From Chloroflexota bacterium (GTDB lineage Bacteria > Chloroflexota > Anaerolineae > Aggregatilineales > Phototrophicaceae), in the NCBI GenBank assembly GCA_028873975.1, contig JAPPMO010000004.1:1-54461 (forward strand): a stretch of DNA of 54,461 nucleotides, given 5' to 3'. Every line of letters starts with the position of its first letter. Position 1 is the first letter of the stretch. The position numbers and the translations under genes are program-made. Below, piece by piece: positions 7,339 through 15,640 of the stretch. The notes under the pieces are model-generated. The model was given only the letters and a program-made list of their open reading frames with translations, made no database searches and had not been told where the DNA came from.

Positions 7339-8817
7339 TCAAAAGGGACCGTAGCGATCGGTCTGGGCTGGACGGGCATAGACCGTCGCGTCATAGCTCT
7401 TTTGCAGAAGTTCCCATTTCACTTCCGCATAGGCGGGGTCCCGCGACAGATCATGATGCTCCCAGGGGTCGGCTTCCAGGTCATATAGCTCGCAGATGTC
7501 TTTTTGGTGATACACCACCAGTTTCCAGCGGCGATCGCGATACATGGTGGCGTGGGTCTTGTCGGGGAAGTTCGTCGCGGCGTAATGCTCGCTGCGCGCG
7601 TACTCGCGGTGAGGCGCGTCGGACGGTTCGCCGCGCAGGCGCGCAGCCAGCGAGCGTCCCTGCACATACCCTGGCGCGTCCATAGCGAGCAGTTCGTATA
7701 AGGTCGGCGCGATGTCGATCAACTCGACCAGTTCGTCGCTGATCCCCGGCTGAACCCGACCGAGCCAGGAGATCATCAGCGGCACCCGCGCCAGCCCTTC
7801 GTAGAAGCGGCAGCCCTTGAGCGCGAGCCCGTGGTCGCCCAGCATTTCGCCATGATCGCTCATGAATATGATGATGGTGTTCTCTCGCTGTCCCGATTCG
7901 TCGAGGAAATCGATTAGCCGGCCGAACTCTTCATCCAGGAATTCGATCATGGCGTAATACGAGGCTTGAATGTGCTTGTGCCCCAATTCATCAGGATGGC
8001 GCGCGACATTCTGAAAGTCGATGCCGGCGTCTTGCAGTCGTCTTTGATGTTCCAGATCGCTGTCAAGGAAATGCGCCCCGGGCAGGGTTTCGGGATCATA
8101 GCGCCGGTAGTATTCCCAGGGTGCATCGAAGGGCGGATGCGGGTCGAAGGGATTGACGCTGAGCAGCCAGGGCTTATCGGGCTCGCGATTGCGCTGGATG
8201 AACTCGATGGCTTTTTCCGTACACCAGTGGGTCTGATGCAGATGAGGCGGCACGTTGTCTTGCTCGGCCTTCGGCTCCATAAAGCCCCCGAAACCGTGAT
8301 GCTGGTGCGAGTTGTGATAGTCGTCCAGCGAGGCGATGCCGCGCGGCTGCAAGACGCTATTGTGATCGATGCCCTGTCCCTTGATCCATTCGACGTATTC
8401 GTTGCCGGGTTCATTGCCGCCTTTGTGATCGTGACTGTACTGGAAATAGTCGTAGCCATCGTCGACGCGCTCTTCGCGGCGCAGGAAGGCGCTGGCAAGA
8501 TGCAATTTGCCGATCAGACCGCAATCGTAACCGGCATCGTGCAGCACTTTGGAGACAAGCCGGTCTTCAAAATGGCGGGGAAAACTGCGGAAGCCGTTGC
8601 CATTGACGCCGACGGCGCTGGGATACATGCCCGTCAGGAAGCTGGCGCGGCTGGGCGTACAGATGGGCGACTGGCAAAAGGCATGCGTGAAGGCGGCGGA
8701 CTCGGCGACGAAGCGATCGAGATTGGGCGTGTTGATGTACTGGTTGCCGAGAGCCGCGATGGTATCGAAGCGCTGCTGATCGGTGCAATACCAGAGGATA
8801 TTGGGGCGGCTTTGCAT
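7339..8817 (-). CDS. Sulfatase (formylglycine-dependent, alkaline phosphatase superfamily)
   Basis: 492 aa. NILWYCTDQQRFDTI at the N-terminus carries the first metal ligands (D13 region). The C-x-P-x-R activation motif is C53-T-P-S-R57 in CTPSRASFLTG, so Cys53 would be converted to formylglycine by FGE or anSME. IIIFMSDHGEMLGDHGL supplies the later metal-binding Asp/His. It hydrolyses sulfate esters, and nearest named relatives include choline sulfatases and glycan sulfatases. No signal peptide is visible, which points to a cytoplasmic substrate taken up first. Ribosome site GGAG lies 8 nt upstream of ATG. No sulfatase-maturing gene lies in this window. Confidence 0.92.
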   Translation of the reverse strand: MQSRPNILWYCTDQQRFDTIAALGNQYINTPNLDRFVAESAAFTHAFCQSPICTPSRASFLTGMYPSAVGVNGNGFRSFPRHFEDRLVSKVLHDAGYDCGLIGKLHLASAFLRREERVDDGYDYFQYSHDHKGGNEPGNEYVEWIKGQGIDHNSVLQPRGIASLDDYHNSHQHHGFGGFMEPKAEQDNVPPHLHQTHWCTEKAIEFIQRNREPDKPWLLSVNPFDPHPPFDAPWEYYRRYDPETLPGAHFLDSDLEHQRRLQDAGIDFQNVARHPDELGHKHIQASYYAMIEFLDEEFGRLIDFLDESGQRENTIIIFMSDHGEMLGDHGLALKGCRFYEGLARVPLMISWLGRVQPGISDELVELIDIAPTLYELLAMDAPGYVQGRSLAARLRGEPSDAPHREYARSEHYAATNFPDKTHATMYRDRRWKLVVYHQKDICELYDLEADPWEHHDLSRDPAYAEVKWELLQKSYDATVYARPAQTDRYGPF

Positions 8818-9028
8818 AAGATTACTCCGTCAAGGACCTGTTGCGGATAATAGAGATCATAACCGCTTTGCCAGCGCATTTGCCATTTGTTCCCGGGCAA
8901 TCGCTAGAGATTGATGGCGACCGGGGCAATGCGAAATTGGACTATAGTTAACCACCGAGGGCGGGGGCGGAGAAATGATCGAAAAGGGGTTACAATAGCC
9001 GCCATGACGAAAAATAAGGAGTGAGGCG

Positions 9029-9946
9029 ATGGTAGATTTTGGATTGGGACTTTTGCATGGACCGCCAAAAGGACAACTCGATAGCTGGCTGGCGGATCTC
9101 GATGCGACGATCCCGCAACTGAAGGGGCATTTCCGCAGCCTGTGGATGACCGACCACTTTATGTGGGAGGGCGCGCCCACCTTTGAAGCCTGGACGGTGA
9201 TGAGCTTCATCGCCGCGCGCTATCCCGACTTTGAAGTCGGTCCCATGGTGCTGGGCCAGAGTTATCGCAATCCCGCGCTGCTGGCCTTCAAGGCGGCGAC
9301 CTTGCAGACGCTCTGCGGGGGCAGATTCATCATGGGCATCGGCGCCGGCTGGAAAGAGGACGAATACCGCGCCTATAACTATCCGTTTCCCGCGGCGAGC
9401 GAACGCGTGCAGCAGCTTGAAGAGACGCTGATCATCATGAAGAAGATGTGGGAAGAGCCGGGCACAGTCAGCTATGAGGGGCGGCACTATCGCGTCAAGG
9501 AGGCTTGGTGCGAACCCAAACCGGCGCCCAGGATCCCCATCCTGGTCGGCGGCGGCGGATACACGACCATGAAACACGCCGCCAAATACGCGGACATCTG
9601 GAACCTGCCGGATGCGCCGCTGGCGCCTTACGTTGCACGGCTGAACGTTCTCAGAAGCCATCTCGAGGCGCTGGGACGCGACCCAGCCACGCTGCGTTGC
9701 AGTTGGTTCGGGCGGGTCGCCATCGGCAGGACGCGAGCCGAGGCGGAAGCCCGCGGCCTGTCCCGCGACGACAAATGGACGAGTGAAAAGGCTTTTGTGG
9801 GCACGCCAGAGTCAATCGCCGAGCAGATGAACGCCTACGTCGAGCAAGGCTGCGATTATTTCATGGTGGATGTCATCGGCGCGCCCGACCCCGAGGTCAT
9901 CGGCCTGGTGACCGAAGAATTGATTCCCAAGTTAAAGGGAGCCTAG
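9029..9946 (+). CDS. LLM-class (bacterial luciferase-like) flavin- or F420-dependent oxidoreductase
   Basis: 305 aa, one luciferase-like TIM barrel. Recognisable phrases are SLWMTDHFM, GPMVLGQSYRNPALLAFKAATLQTL, GGRFIMGIGAGWKEDEY, PRIPILVGGGG and VGTPESIAEQM near the C-terminus, all standard for LLM enzymes. AGWKEDEYRAY is typical of F420-dependent members, so F420 rather than FMN is plausible but not proven. AAGGAG precedes ATG 9029. The next gene starts 4 bp after its stop, so the two form an operon divergent from the sulfatase. Confidence 0.9.
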   Translation: MVDFGLGLLHGPPKGQLDSWLADLDATIPQLKGHFRSLWMTDHFMWEGAPTFEAWTVMSFIAARYPDFEVGPMVLGQSYRNPALLAFKAATLQTLCGGRFIMGIGAGWKEDEYRAYNYPFPAASERVQQLEETLIIMKKMWEEPGTVSYEGRHYRVKEAWCEPKPAPRIPILVGGGGYTTMKHAAKYADIWNLPDAPLAPYVARLNVLRSHLEALGRDPATLRCSWFGRVAIGRTRAEAEARGLSRDDKWTSEKAFVGTPESIAEQMNAYVEQGCDYFMVDVIGAPDPEVIGLVTEELIPKLKGA

Positions 9947-9950
9947 CCGC

Positions 9951-10628
9951 ATGAAAATCAAATGGTATGGCCATGCCAGTTTCATCATCAGCGACAGCGC
10001 CGGCCGGTCTGTCATCACCGATCCCTACACGCCGGAAACGTCCGGCTATCAGCCGATACCCGATGTGCCGGATGTGGTGCTCACCTCATCGCTCAACGAC
10101 GATTTTCACGACCGCTCCGACTTGATCCTGGGGGATCCGCAGCGGATCAACATGCTGGACGTGGCGCGCGAGGGCGGCGAGATCGAAGCGGCCGGCTTGC
10201 TTTTCAAGGGCATCGAATCGTCGGAGATGTACGAACATCCCTATCACGAGCCGGACAAATGCGCCATGTACCGCTGGGAGATGGATGGCATTCATATCGG
10301 ACACATGGGCGATATCGGCAATCCCTTCACGCCGGAAGAATACGCCTTCTTTGAAGGCGTCGACGTCTTCCTGGCGCTGGCCGGGGATGTGCCGACGATT
10401 CGCTTGCCGGATCTCAAGCGGGTGATCGACCGGGTGGCGCCCAGACTGGTGATCCCGATGCACTTCCGCACGCTGCGCTACAAGCCGCGCAACATGCAGT
10501 GGATAACCGCCTTCCTGCATCACTTCAACGATGCCGATATCGATTTTCAGTCGGATTGGGAGGTGGAATTGAGTGCGGCGGATCTGCCGGAAGCGACGCG
10601 GGTGCTGGTGCTGACGCACGCGCTGTGA
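9951..10628 (+). CDS. UlaG-like MBL-fold protein with degenerate metal motif
   Basis: 225 aa. The start MKIKWYGHASFIISD and the IGHMGD (His118, Asp121) and VIPMHFRT segments match the UlaG/beta-lactamase_3 branch of the metallo-beta-lactamase fold. The canonical T-H-x-H-x-D-H stretch reads T45-S-S-L-N-D-D51, so three histidines are missing and only Asp50 remains. Hydrolytic activity through the usual binuclear site is therefore doubtful. It may bind one metal, bind a ligand, or be vestigial. Coupled to the LLM oxidoreductase by a 4-bp gap. Confidence 0.8.
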   Translation: MKIKWYGHASFIISDSAGRSVITDPYTPETSGYQPIPDVPDVVLTSSLNDDFHDRSDLILGDPQRINMLDVAREGGEIEAAGLLFKGIESSEMYEHPYHEPDKCAMYRWEMDGIHIGHMGDIGNPFTPEEYAFFEGVDVFLALAGDVPTIRLPDLKRVIDRVAPRLVIPMHFRTLRYKPRNMQWITAFLHHFNDADIDFQSDWEVELSAADLPEATRVLVLTHAL

Positions 10629-10705
10629 GCGGATGCGGAACCAAGTGTAAAGGCGCGTCGCCAAAGACACGTAGCGGCGCGCGGCGGCGAAACTGAATAG
10701 AACAT

Positions 10706-10734
10706 TTGCGCTCGAAAGCATTTCGCGGCATAAT
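10706..10734 (+). promoter_or_regulatory. Candidate promoter of the R-M island
   Basis: TTGCGC (10706-10711), a 17-bp spacer and CATAAT (10729-10734) lie 25 bp before the vsr start. The match is moderate; spacing and position are good. Confidence 0.45.
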
Positions 10735-10758
10735 AGCGATATAGGCAAGGAGGCGCCA

Positions 10759-11220
10759 TTGACTGACACCGTTTCTGCAAAGAAACGCAGCGAAGTCATG
10801 TCAAGAGTCGGGAGCAAAGATACCAAACCTGAACTTCTGATAAGAAAAGGGCTGCATGCAAGAGGTTTCCGCTATCGCCTTCACGTCAAAGAGCTACCTG
10901 GCAAGCCCGATCTTGTATTTCCTCGCTATAAGTCGGTCATTCAGATTAATGGATGTTTCTGGCACGGTCATTCTTGTGATTTGTATAGATTTCCAAAGTC
11001 AAACACCGAATACTGGAAAGAAAAAATAAAGAGAAATGTTGAAAGAGACATCTCAAATATCAAGTGTTTAACCGACGCTGGCTGGCGTATTCTAATAATT
11101 TGGGAATGTGCCATAAAAAGGAAAGCCAGACTGCCTATGGAGAAAGTTCTAAATATTGCTTCGGAATGGCTATTATCCGAGAAACCAAATTGCGAGATAG
11201 CAGGACTTTGGGAAGGATAA
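10759..11220 (+). CDS. vsr: Very short patch repair endonuclease Vsr
   Basis: 153 aa. Vsr nicks DNA 5' of T in T:G mismatches created by deamination of 5-methylcytosine, starting repair. The family phrases are clear: SRVGSKDTKPELLIRKGLHA, GKPDLVF, GCFWHGHSC and a C-terminal GWRILIIWEC. Aligned by position with E. coli Vsr, E25, D51, W68 and H69 are kept, while E. coli T63 and H64 read I63 and N64. The start is TTG 10759 with AAGGAGG 5-6 nt upstream. It is followed at once by a C5-methyltransferase, the expected partner. Base composition is AT-richer than both flanks, pointing to horizontal acquisition of 10759-13170. Confidence 0.95.
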   Translation: MTDTVSAKKRSEVMSRVGSKDTKPELLIRKGLHARGFRYRLHVKELPGKPDLVFPRYKSVIQINGCFWHGHSCDLYRFPKSNTEYWKEKIKRNVERDISNIKCLTDAGWRILIIWECAIKRKARLPMEKVLNIASEWLLSEKPNCEIAGLWEG

Positions 11221-11224
11221 GGTT

Positions 11225-12166
11225 GTGTTTACCAAAACGATTCATTATGAAGTCACAAAGAAGCGCGAAATTGTTAGTATGTTTTCTGGTTGCGGTGGTC
11301 TTGATTTGGGTTTTCTGGGAGACTTCACTTATCTGGGAAGATACTATCCGCGTCTTCACAATCGGATTACCTGGGCAAATGACAATAACCGCGCAGCCTG
11401 CGACACTTACAGGAACAATATTGGCCAGCATGTTGTCTGTGGAGACTTGGACGAGTGCTTTCATTCTATGCCAGATAGCGCGGACATCGTACTCGGCGGA
11501 TTCCCGTGCCAAGATGTCTCCATCAATGGAAAGCAGCAGAGGGAAAGAGGAACCCGCACAATACTTTACAAGAGTATGATTGAAGCTATCGAAGTCTTGA
11601 AGCCAACTGTATTTGTAGCCGAAAACGTAAAGGGACTTTTATCTTCCGAATTTGGGAAACAGATTCTTTCAGACTTTCGAATTCGTGGATATTCAGTCTC
11701 GTACCGTCTATATTTGGCATCAGACTATGGTGTTCCGCAACGACGTACAAGACTCATCATCGTTGGGGTGCGAGGCGGTATGCCTTTCTTGCATCCCCCA
11801 CCACAAAATCTTATGAATGAGACGACCTGCGAGGAGGCAATCGGCGACTTAGCTGATATGAAATGGTGTGATGAACGCGCGCACATTTGGAGTCAGGCAA
11901 AACGATCGCCCGAGCAGGGAAATCGCATTCTAAAGGCAAATGCTCCCTCTACTACTATAAGAGCTGAACATCATGGCAACGTTCAATGGCATTATGAATT
12001 ACCGCGCCGCATTTCTTTGCGCGAACAAGCCAGACTACAGTCGTTTCCTGATGAATTCCGATTTAGCGGTGGAATGAGAGAGACTGAACGCCAAATTGGG
12101 AACGCCGTCCCGCCCGTTATGGCGTGGTACATCGCTCGCGAAATTGAAAAACAGGTCTTCGCGTGA
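11225..12166 (+). CDS. DNA (cytosine-5-)-methyltransferase of a type II R-M system
   Basis: 313 aa with the ordered C5-MTase motifs: I FSGCGGLDLGF (about 20-30), IV GGFPCQDVS with catalytic Cys95, VI AENVKGL, VIII QRRTRLIIVG, the target-recognition region (about 190-265), IX ISLREQARLQSFPD and X QIGNAVPP. It methylates cytosine to protect host DNA from the restriction enzyme encoded next. The target sequence is not predictable by eye. The start is GTG 11225, four bases after the vsr stop, with GGAAGGATAA upstream. Codon use is AT-richer than neighbours, like vsr and the nuclease gene. Confidence 0.95.
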   Translation: MFTKTIHYEVTKKREIVSMFSGCGGLDLGFLGDFTYLGRYYPRLHNRITWANDNNRAACDTYRNNIGQHVVCGDLDECFHSMPDSADIVLGGFPCQDVSINGKQQRERGTRTILYKSMIEAIEVLKPTVFVAENVKGLLSSEFGKQILSDFRIRGYSVSYRLYLASDYGVPQRRTRLIIVGVRGGMPFLHPPPQNLMNETTCEEAIGDLADMKWCDERAHIWSQAKRSPEQGNRILKANAPSTTIRAEHHGNVQWHYELPRRISLREQARLQSFPDEFRFSGGMRETERQIGNAVPPVMAWYIAREIEKQVFA

Positions 12167-13170
12167 ATTTCCTAGACTTCGAGAAAATCCTGGAAGATGC
12201 TGTAGAAAGAATGAATAAATCGGCCAAGGCCGGTGGCGCGGGATTTGATTCCGCCAACTCTTTTGAACGCACCGTAGCGGCTGAACTTCGTGTTGCGTGT
12301 AACGAAGCCAGACTCGGTACTGTAGAGAATACATTCCATCCCAGTGCTTTCCCAGATATTCTCGTTAATGGATTCGGCGTCGAGGTGAAATATACTCAGC
12401 GAAAAACTTGGCATGGAACAGGGAATAGCATTTTCGAAGGAATGCGAGATGAAAAAACAAAGCACATCTATATAGTGTTTTGTCGTGCCGATCTGCCTGA
12501 AATTCGCTGGCGCAAGTACGAGGAATGCATCAAGGGTGTCCGGATTTCGCATTCTCCAAGATATATGATAGATTTGGACATTGACGAAAGTTTTTTTGAT
12601 GAACTCCAAATTCCCTATTCAGAGTTCATAGAATATTCAATTCGCCAGAAAATGATGTATGTACGTGAGCATGTGAAGGCACGGATAAGCGAGCATGAAA
12701 GACTATGGTGGATCGATGAAGAAAACAGCCATACATTGCCAATGCAAGTTCGCATTTATAGACTTCTTCCAGCAGATGTAAAGCGAACATTGAGGGCTGA
12801 AGCAGCATTGATGTGCCCTCAGATTTTCAAAGGTTCTCGTGCAAAAGGAAAATATGATCAAGTTGCAATATATCTGCTCACGCAACACGGCGTTTATGCG
12901 CCGCAACTACGTGACTTATTTTCTGCCGGGAGCGTGGCTGGTCCGGAACGAGGTGGAAATTACCTCTTGAGATCGCTTAAGCGTATCGAAAATGACATAA
13001 TGGCCGCCTCGAAACGACTGGACGATGCGCTGTTCGTGGAGTATTGGGGATCCCCGTGTTCAGTTGAACAGCGAATTCCTAGATGGCTCGAATTAGCAGA
13101 CCACCATGCAGTTGATTTTAGACCCTCCTTAGAGTTTTTCGGCGGCAAATACTCCAAGACATTACTTTAA
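12163..13170 (+). CDS. Type II restriction endonuclease, PD-(D/E)XK fold
   Basis: 335 aa. A PD-(D/E)XK core is visible as FPDILVNGFGVEVKYTQRKT: D65, E74 and K76 are the probable catalytic residues. The remaining 250 residues have no obvious second domain. The start is GTG 12163, overlapping the methyltransferase stop (GTGA), so the nuclease is translationally coupled to its methylase. Context (Vsr, C5-MTase) makes a restriction role very likely although I do not recognise the subtype or cut site. Its last 9 bp overlap the 3' end of the convergent aminotransferase gene (13162-13170), which marks the island boundary. Confidence 0.85.
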   Translation: MNFLDFEKILEDAVERMNKSAKAGGAGFDSANSFERTVAAELRVACNEARLGTVENTFHPSAFPDILVNGFGVEVKYTQRKTWHGTGNSIFEGMRDEKTKHIYIVFCRADLPEIRWRKYEECIKGVRISHSPRYMIDLDIDESFFDELQIPYSEFIEYSIRQKMMYVREHVKARISEHERLWWIDEENSHTLPMQVRIYRLLPADVKRTLRAEAALMCPQIFKGSRAKGKYDQVAIYLLTQHGVYAPQLRDLFSAGSVAGPERGGNYLLRSLKRIENDIMAASKRLDDALFVEYWGSPCSVEQRIPRWLELADHHAVDFRPSLEFFGGKYSKTLL

Positions 13171-14523
13171 ACTCAACCGTCCCCCACTCGCCCGCGTGAT
13201 GGCGTCCCCCATCGTATTGACGATAATGTCGACCTCGTCCGCTGTGATGCAGAGCGGCGGCGCAAAGGCAATCGCCGGACCAATCGGGCGGGCGCGCAAG
13301 CCCATGTCCAGGGCTGCGGCGCTGATCTTATCCGCCGTTTCGGCATCGCCTTCGCGACTCGCCTTGCTCTGGACCACATCAATGCCCGCCATCAAGCCCA
13401 GTCCGCGCGCGTTATCGATATTGGGGAATTCATCAACCAGCGACCGCAAGCCCTCCAGCAGCCGCTGTCCCATGACTCGGCTGTTCTCCAGCAAGCCATC
13501 GCGCTCGATGATGTCGATATTGGCGATGCCGACGGCGCAAGCCGCCGCATGACCCGAATAGGTGTAGCCGTGCATCCAGCTCTGATCATCCGGCGCGCTA
13601 TTGATCACATCGCGGATCTCATCGGTGACCTGAATGCCGCCGAGCGGCATATAGCCGCTGGTCACGCCCTTGGCGAATTGCATGATATCGGGGTTGATGC
13701 CGAAGGCGTCGCAACCGAACCAGTTGCCCGTGCGCCCAAAGCCGCAGATCACTTCATCAGCGATGAACAATACCTCGTATTTCTTGCAAATCGCCCCCAC
13801 CAGATCAAAATAGCCTTCATCGGCGATCATGACGCCGCCCGCGCCCTGAATCGGCTCAGAGATGAAAGCCGCTACCGTGTCCGGTCCTTCACGCAGGATC
13901 GCCTCTTCCAGTTCGCGCGCCGCCGCTTGCGCGGCAGTTTCGCCGTCGCGAAGCTCGCCCGCATAGCGATAGGGATCCGGATTGCGCACATGAATGAAGC
14001 CGTCCATCACGCCGCCAAACATGGTGTGAAACTTGCTCATTCCCGTCGCGCTTGTGGCAGCCAGCGTCATCCCGTGATAACCGGTCAAGCGCGAAATAAT
14101 CTTGGTCTTCTTCACCTTGCCCAGCTGATACCAATAGAAACGCGCTGTCTTGAATGAGGTATCGCTGGCTTCGGAACCGCCGGAGGTGAAATTGGTGAAG
14201 TTCATATTCGGGCGGAAGAAGCCGGCCAGCTTGCCCGCCAATGCCGCCGAGGGCGGATTCGTCATGCCGGCGAAGCCGGAGCTGTAGGCGATATCCAGCA
14301 TTTGCTCATAGGCGACCTGCGCCAATTCGCGGTTGCCGTAGCCGATGTTGACATTCCACAGGCTGGCCATGGAATCAAGGATCTTGCGACCATCAGTCGT
14401 ATACAGCCAGACGCCATCGCCCTTCTCCACCATGACGGCGTTCTCAGTCCGCGAGGGATGGTACATCGGATGCAATTGCTGCTGGTCTTGCTCAATCAAG
14501 CTTGCATGATTATAGGACTTCAT
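13162..14523 (-). CDS. Class III aminotransferase (omega-amino acid / beta-alanine:pyruvate type)
   Basis: 453 aa, usual length for PLP fold-type I class III enzymes. Motifs: NFTSGGSEASDTSFKTAR (about 111-128), GYHGMTLAAT, EPIQGAGGVM, FIADEVICGFGRTGNW with Asp256, and the PLP-binding Lys285 in FAKGVTSGYMPLGG. It transfers an amino group between an omega-amine or beta-amino acid and a keto acid such as pyruvate. The exact donor is not predictable. ATG 14523 is preferred over the upstream opening of the frame because it matches the family start (MKSYNHASLIEQDQ) and follows GAGAAGAG. The 3' end overlaps the R-M nuclease gene by 9 bp in convergent orientation. Confidence 0.9.
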   Translation of the reverse strand: MKSYNHASLIEQDQQQLHPMYHPSRTENAVMVEKGDGVWLYTTDGRKILDSMASLWNVNIGYGNRELAQVAYEQMLDIAYSSGFAGMTNPPSAALAGKLAGFFRPNMNFTNFTSGGSEASDTSFKTARFYWYQLGKVKKTKIISRLTGYHGMTLAATSATGMSKFHTMFGGVMDGFIHVRNPDPYRYAGELRDGETAAQAAARELEEAILREGPDTVAAFISEPIQGAGGVMIADEGYFDLVGAICKKYEVLFIADEVICGFGRTGNWFGCDAFGINPDIMQFAKGVTSGYMPLGGIQVTDEIRDVINSAPDDQSWMHGYTYSGHAAACAVGIANIDIIERDGLLENSRVMGQRLLEGLRSLVDEFPNIDNARGLGLMAGIDVVQSKASREGDAETADKISAAALDMGLRARPIGPAIAFAPPLCITADEVDIIVNTMGDAITRASGGRLSLK

Positions 14524-14596
14524 CTCTGTCGCTCTTCTCTCAGTTCTGTAGTGGCTCACAGCATACCGCAATTTGCCGCCAAATTCGATTGCTGCA

Positions 14597-15640
14597 TCAG
14601 CGTCGCCTGATTATGTCTTTGAGCAGGCGCGGCGTAGAGCGCGCCAGCGCTTGCCGCAGGCGTCGCCGCAGCATTCGCAGGATGCGCGCCGGTCGATCGG
14701 CGCGCATCACCAGCCAGCGTCCGCCTCGGTAGGTCCAGGAATCAAGCAGCGCCTCGATATCGTCCCTGGGACGTATCTCGCAAGCGCTGTCGGGCGCGCC
14801 GATGTCATGCCACATCCGCAGCAACTGCGGCGGATGTTCGCCCTGGTAACGATAAAGACAGCCGGGGAATTCGTCGACGTTATGGGCGTGATAGGGGCGT
14901 CCCAGCGCCAAATAGCTCTTATGCGCCCAATCCAATGCTCCCTGCCGCTGCGCCCACTCGGCGCGGCTGTAATACTCGCATTTTTCCAGCACCTGCTTGG
15001 GCAGCAGCAGGGAATAGTGATACATGCGGATGCCGCGCTTCCGCAGCTCCGCCCCGCGCAGCCAATGGCCAGCGCGCAGGTCGCGGCCCTGTTCGTCCAG
15101 AACGGTCGGCGGACGGTGCGTGACGTAGCGATATCCCGCGCCCCACTTGAACAAGCGATGGTATTCGGCCGCGCCGCGCCGCAAGTACCAGCTGTCGACA
15201 TAATAGGAGGGCGCGCCCCAAAAGGTGATCGTGTCAAAGGATACAGCCGTAATGCTCGGGTCCGCCGCCAGCATCCCCAGCACCGCCTCCATGTCCGCGG
15301 GCTGATAAAACTCATCGACATCGACCTGCCAGAGATAGTCGCCGGTGGCGCGCTCGGCATAGGCTTGCGACATCTCGTCCTTTTCGCTCCAGAAGCCGTC
15401 GCGCGTGACGATTTGCAGCTTGTTCTCGGGGTCTTCGCGCGCTTTGAAGTCGTAAAGCGTTTCCAGCGTGCTGTCGCGCGAATGGCCCCCGGCGGTCGCG
15501 ATATTAAGCGCGGCGGGCGTGGCGCCCTCGACCACGATTATTTCCCGCGCGTAGGGATAAAGCGCGCGCAGGGTATAGCGGATGAAGGGCTCGCCATTGA
15601 GTACGATGAGGCCGAAACTTATGCTCGGGATTTCGCTCAC
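14597..15640 (-). CDS. Glycosyltransferase family 2-like
   Basis: 347 aa. Starts ISFGLIVLNGEPFIRYTLRA and continues AREIIVVEGA, with the nucleotide-sugar/metal DxD as D107-V-D109 in YLWQVDVDEF. The frame is open far upstream, but GTG 15640 overlaps the stop of the preceding glycosyltransferase (GTGA) and gives the family-typical N-terminus, so it is chosen. The C-terminus is Arg-rich and could be membrane-peripheral. It likely adds a sugar to a surface polysaccharide or glycolipid together with the GT4 enzyme upstream; acceptor unknown. Confidence 0.85.
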   Translation of the reverse strand: MSEIPSISFGLIVLNGEPFIRYTLRALYPYAREIIVVEGATPAALNIATAGGHSRDSTLETLYDFKAREDPENKLQIVTRDGFWSEKDEMSQAYAERATGDYLWQVDVDEFYQPADMEAVLGMLAADPSITAVSFDTITFWGAPSYYVDSWYLRRGAAEYHRLFKWGAGYRYVTHRPPTVLDEQGRDLRAGHWLRGAELRKRGIRMYHYSLLLPKQVLEKCEYYSRAEWAQRQGALDWAHKSYLALGRPYHAHNVDEFPGCLYRYQGEHPPQLLRMWHDIGAPDSACEIRPRDDIEALLDSWTYRGGRWLVMRADRPARILRMLRRRLRQALARSTPRLLKDIIRRR

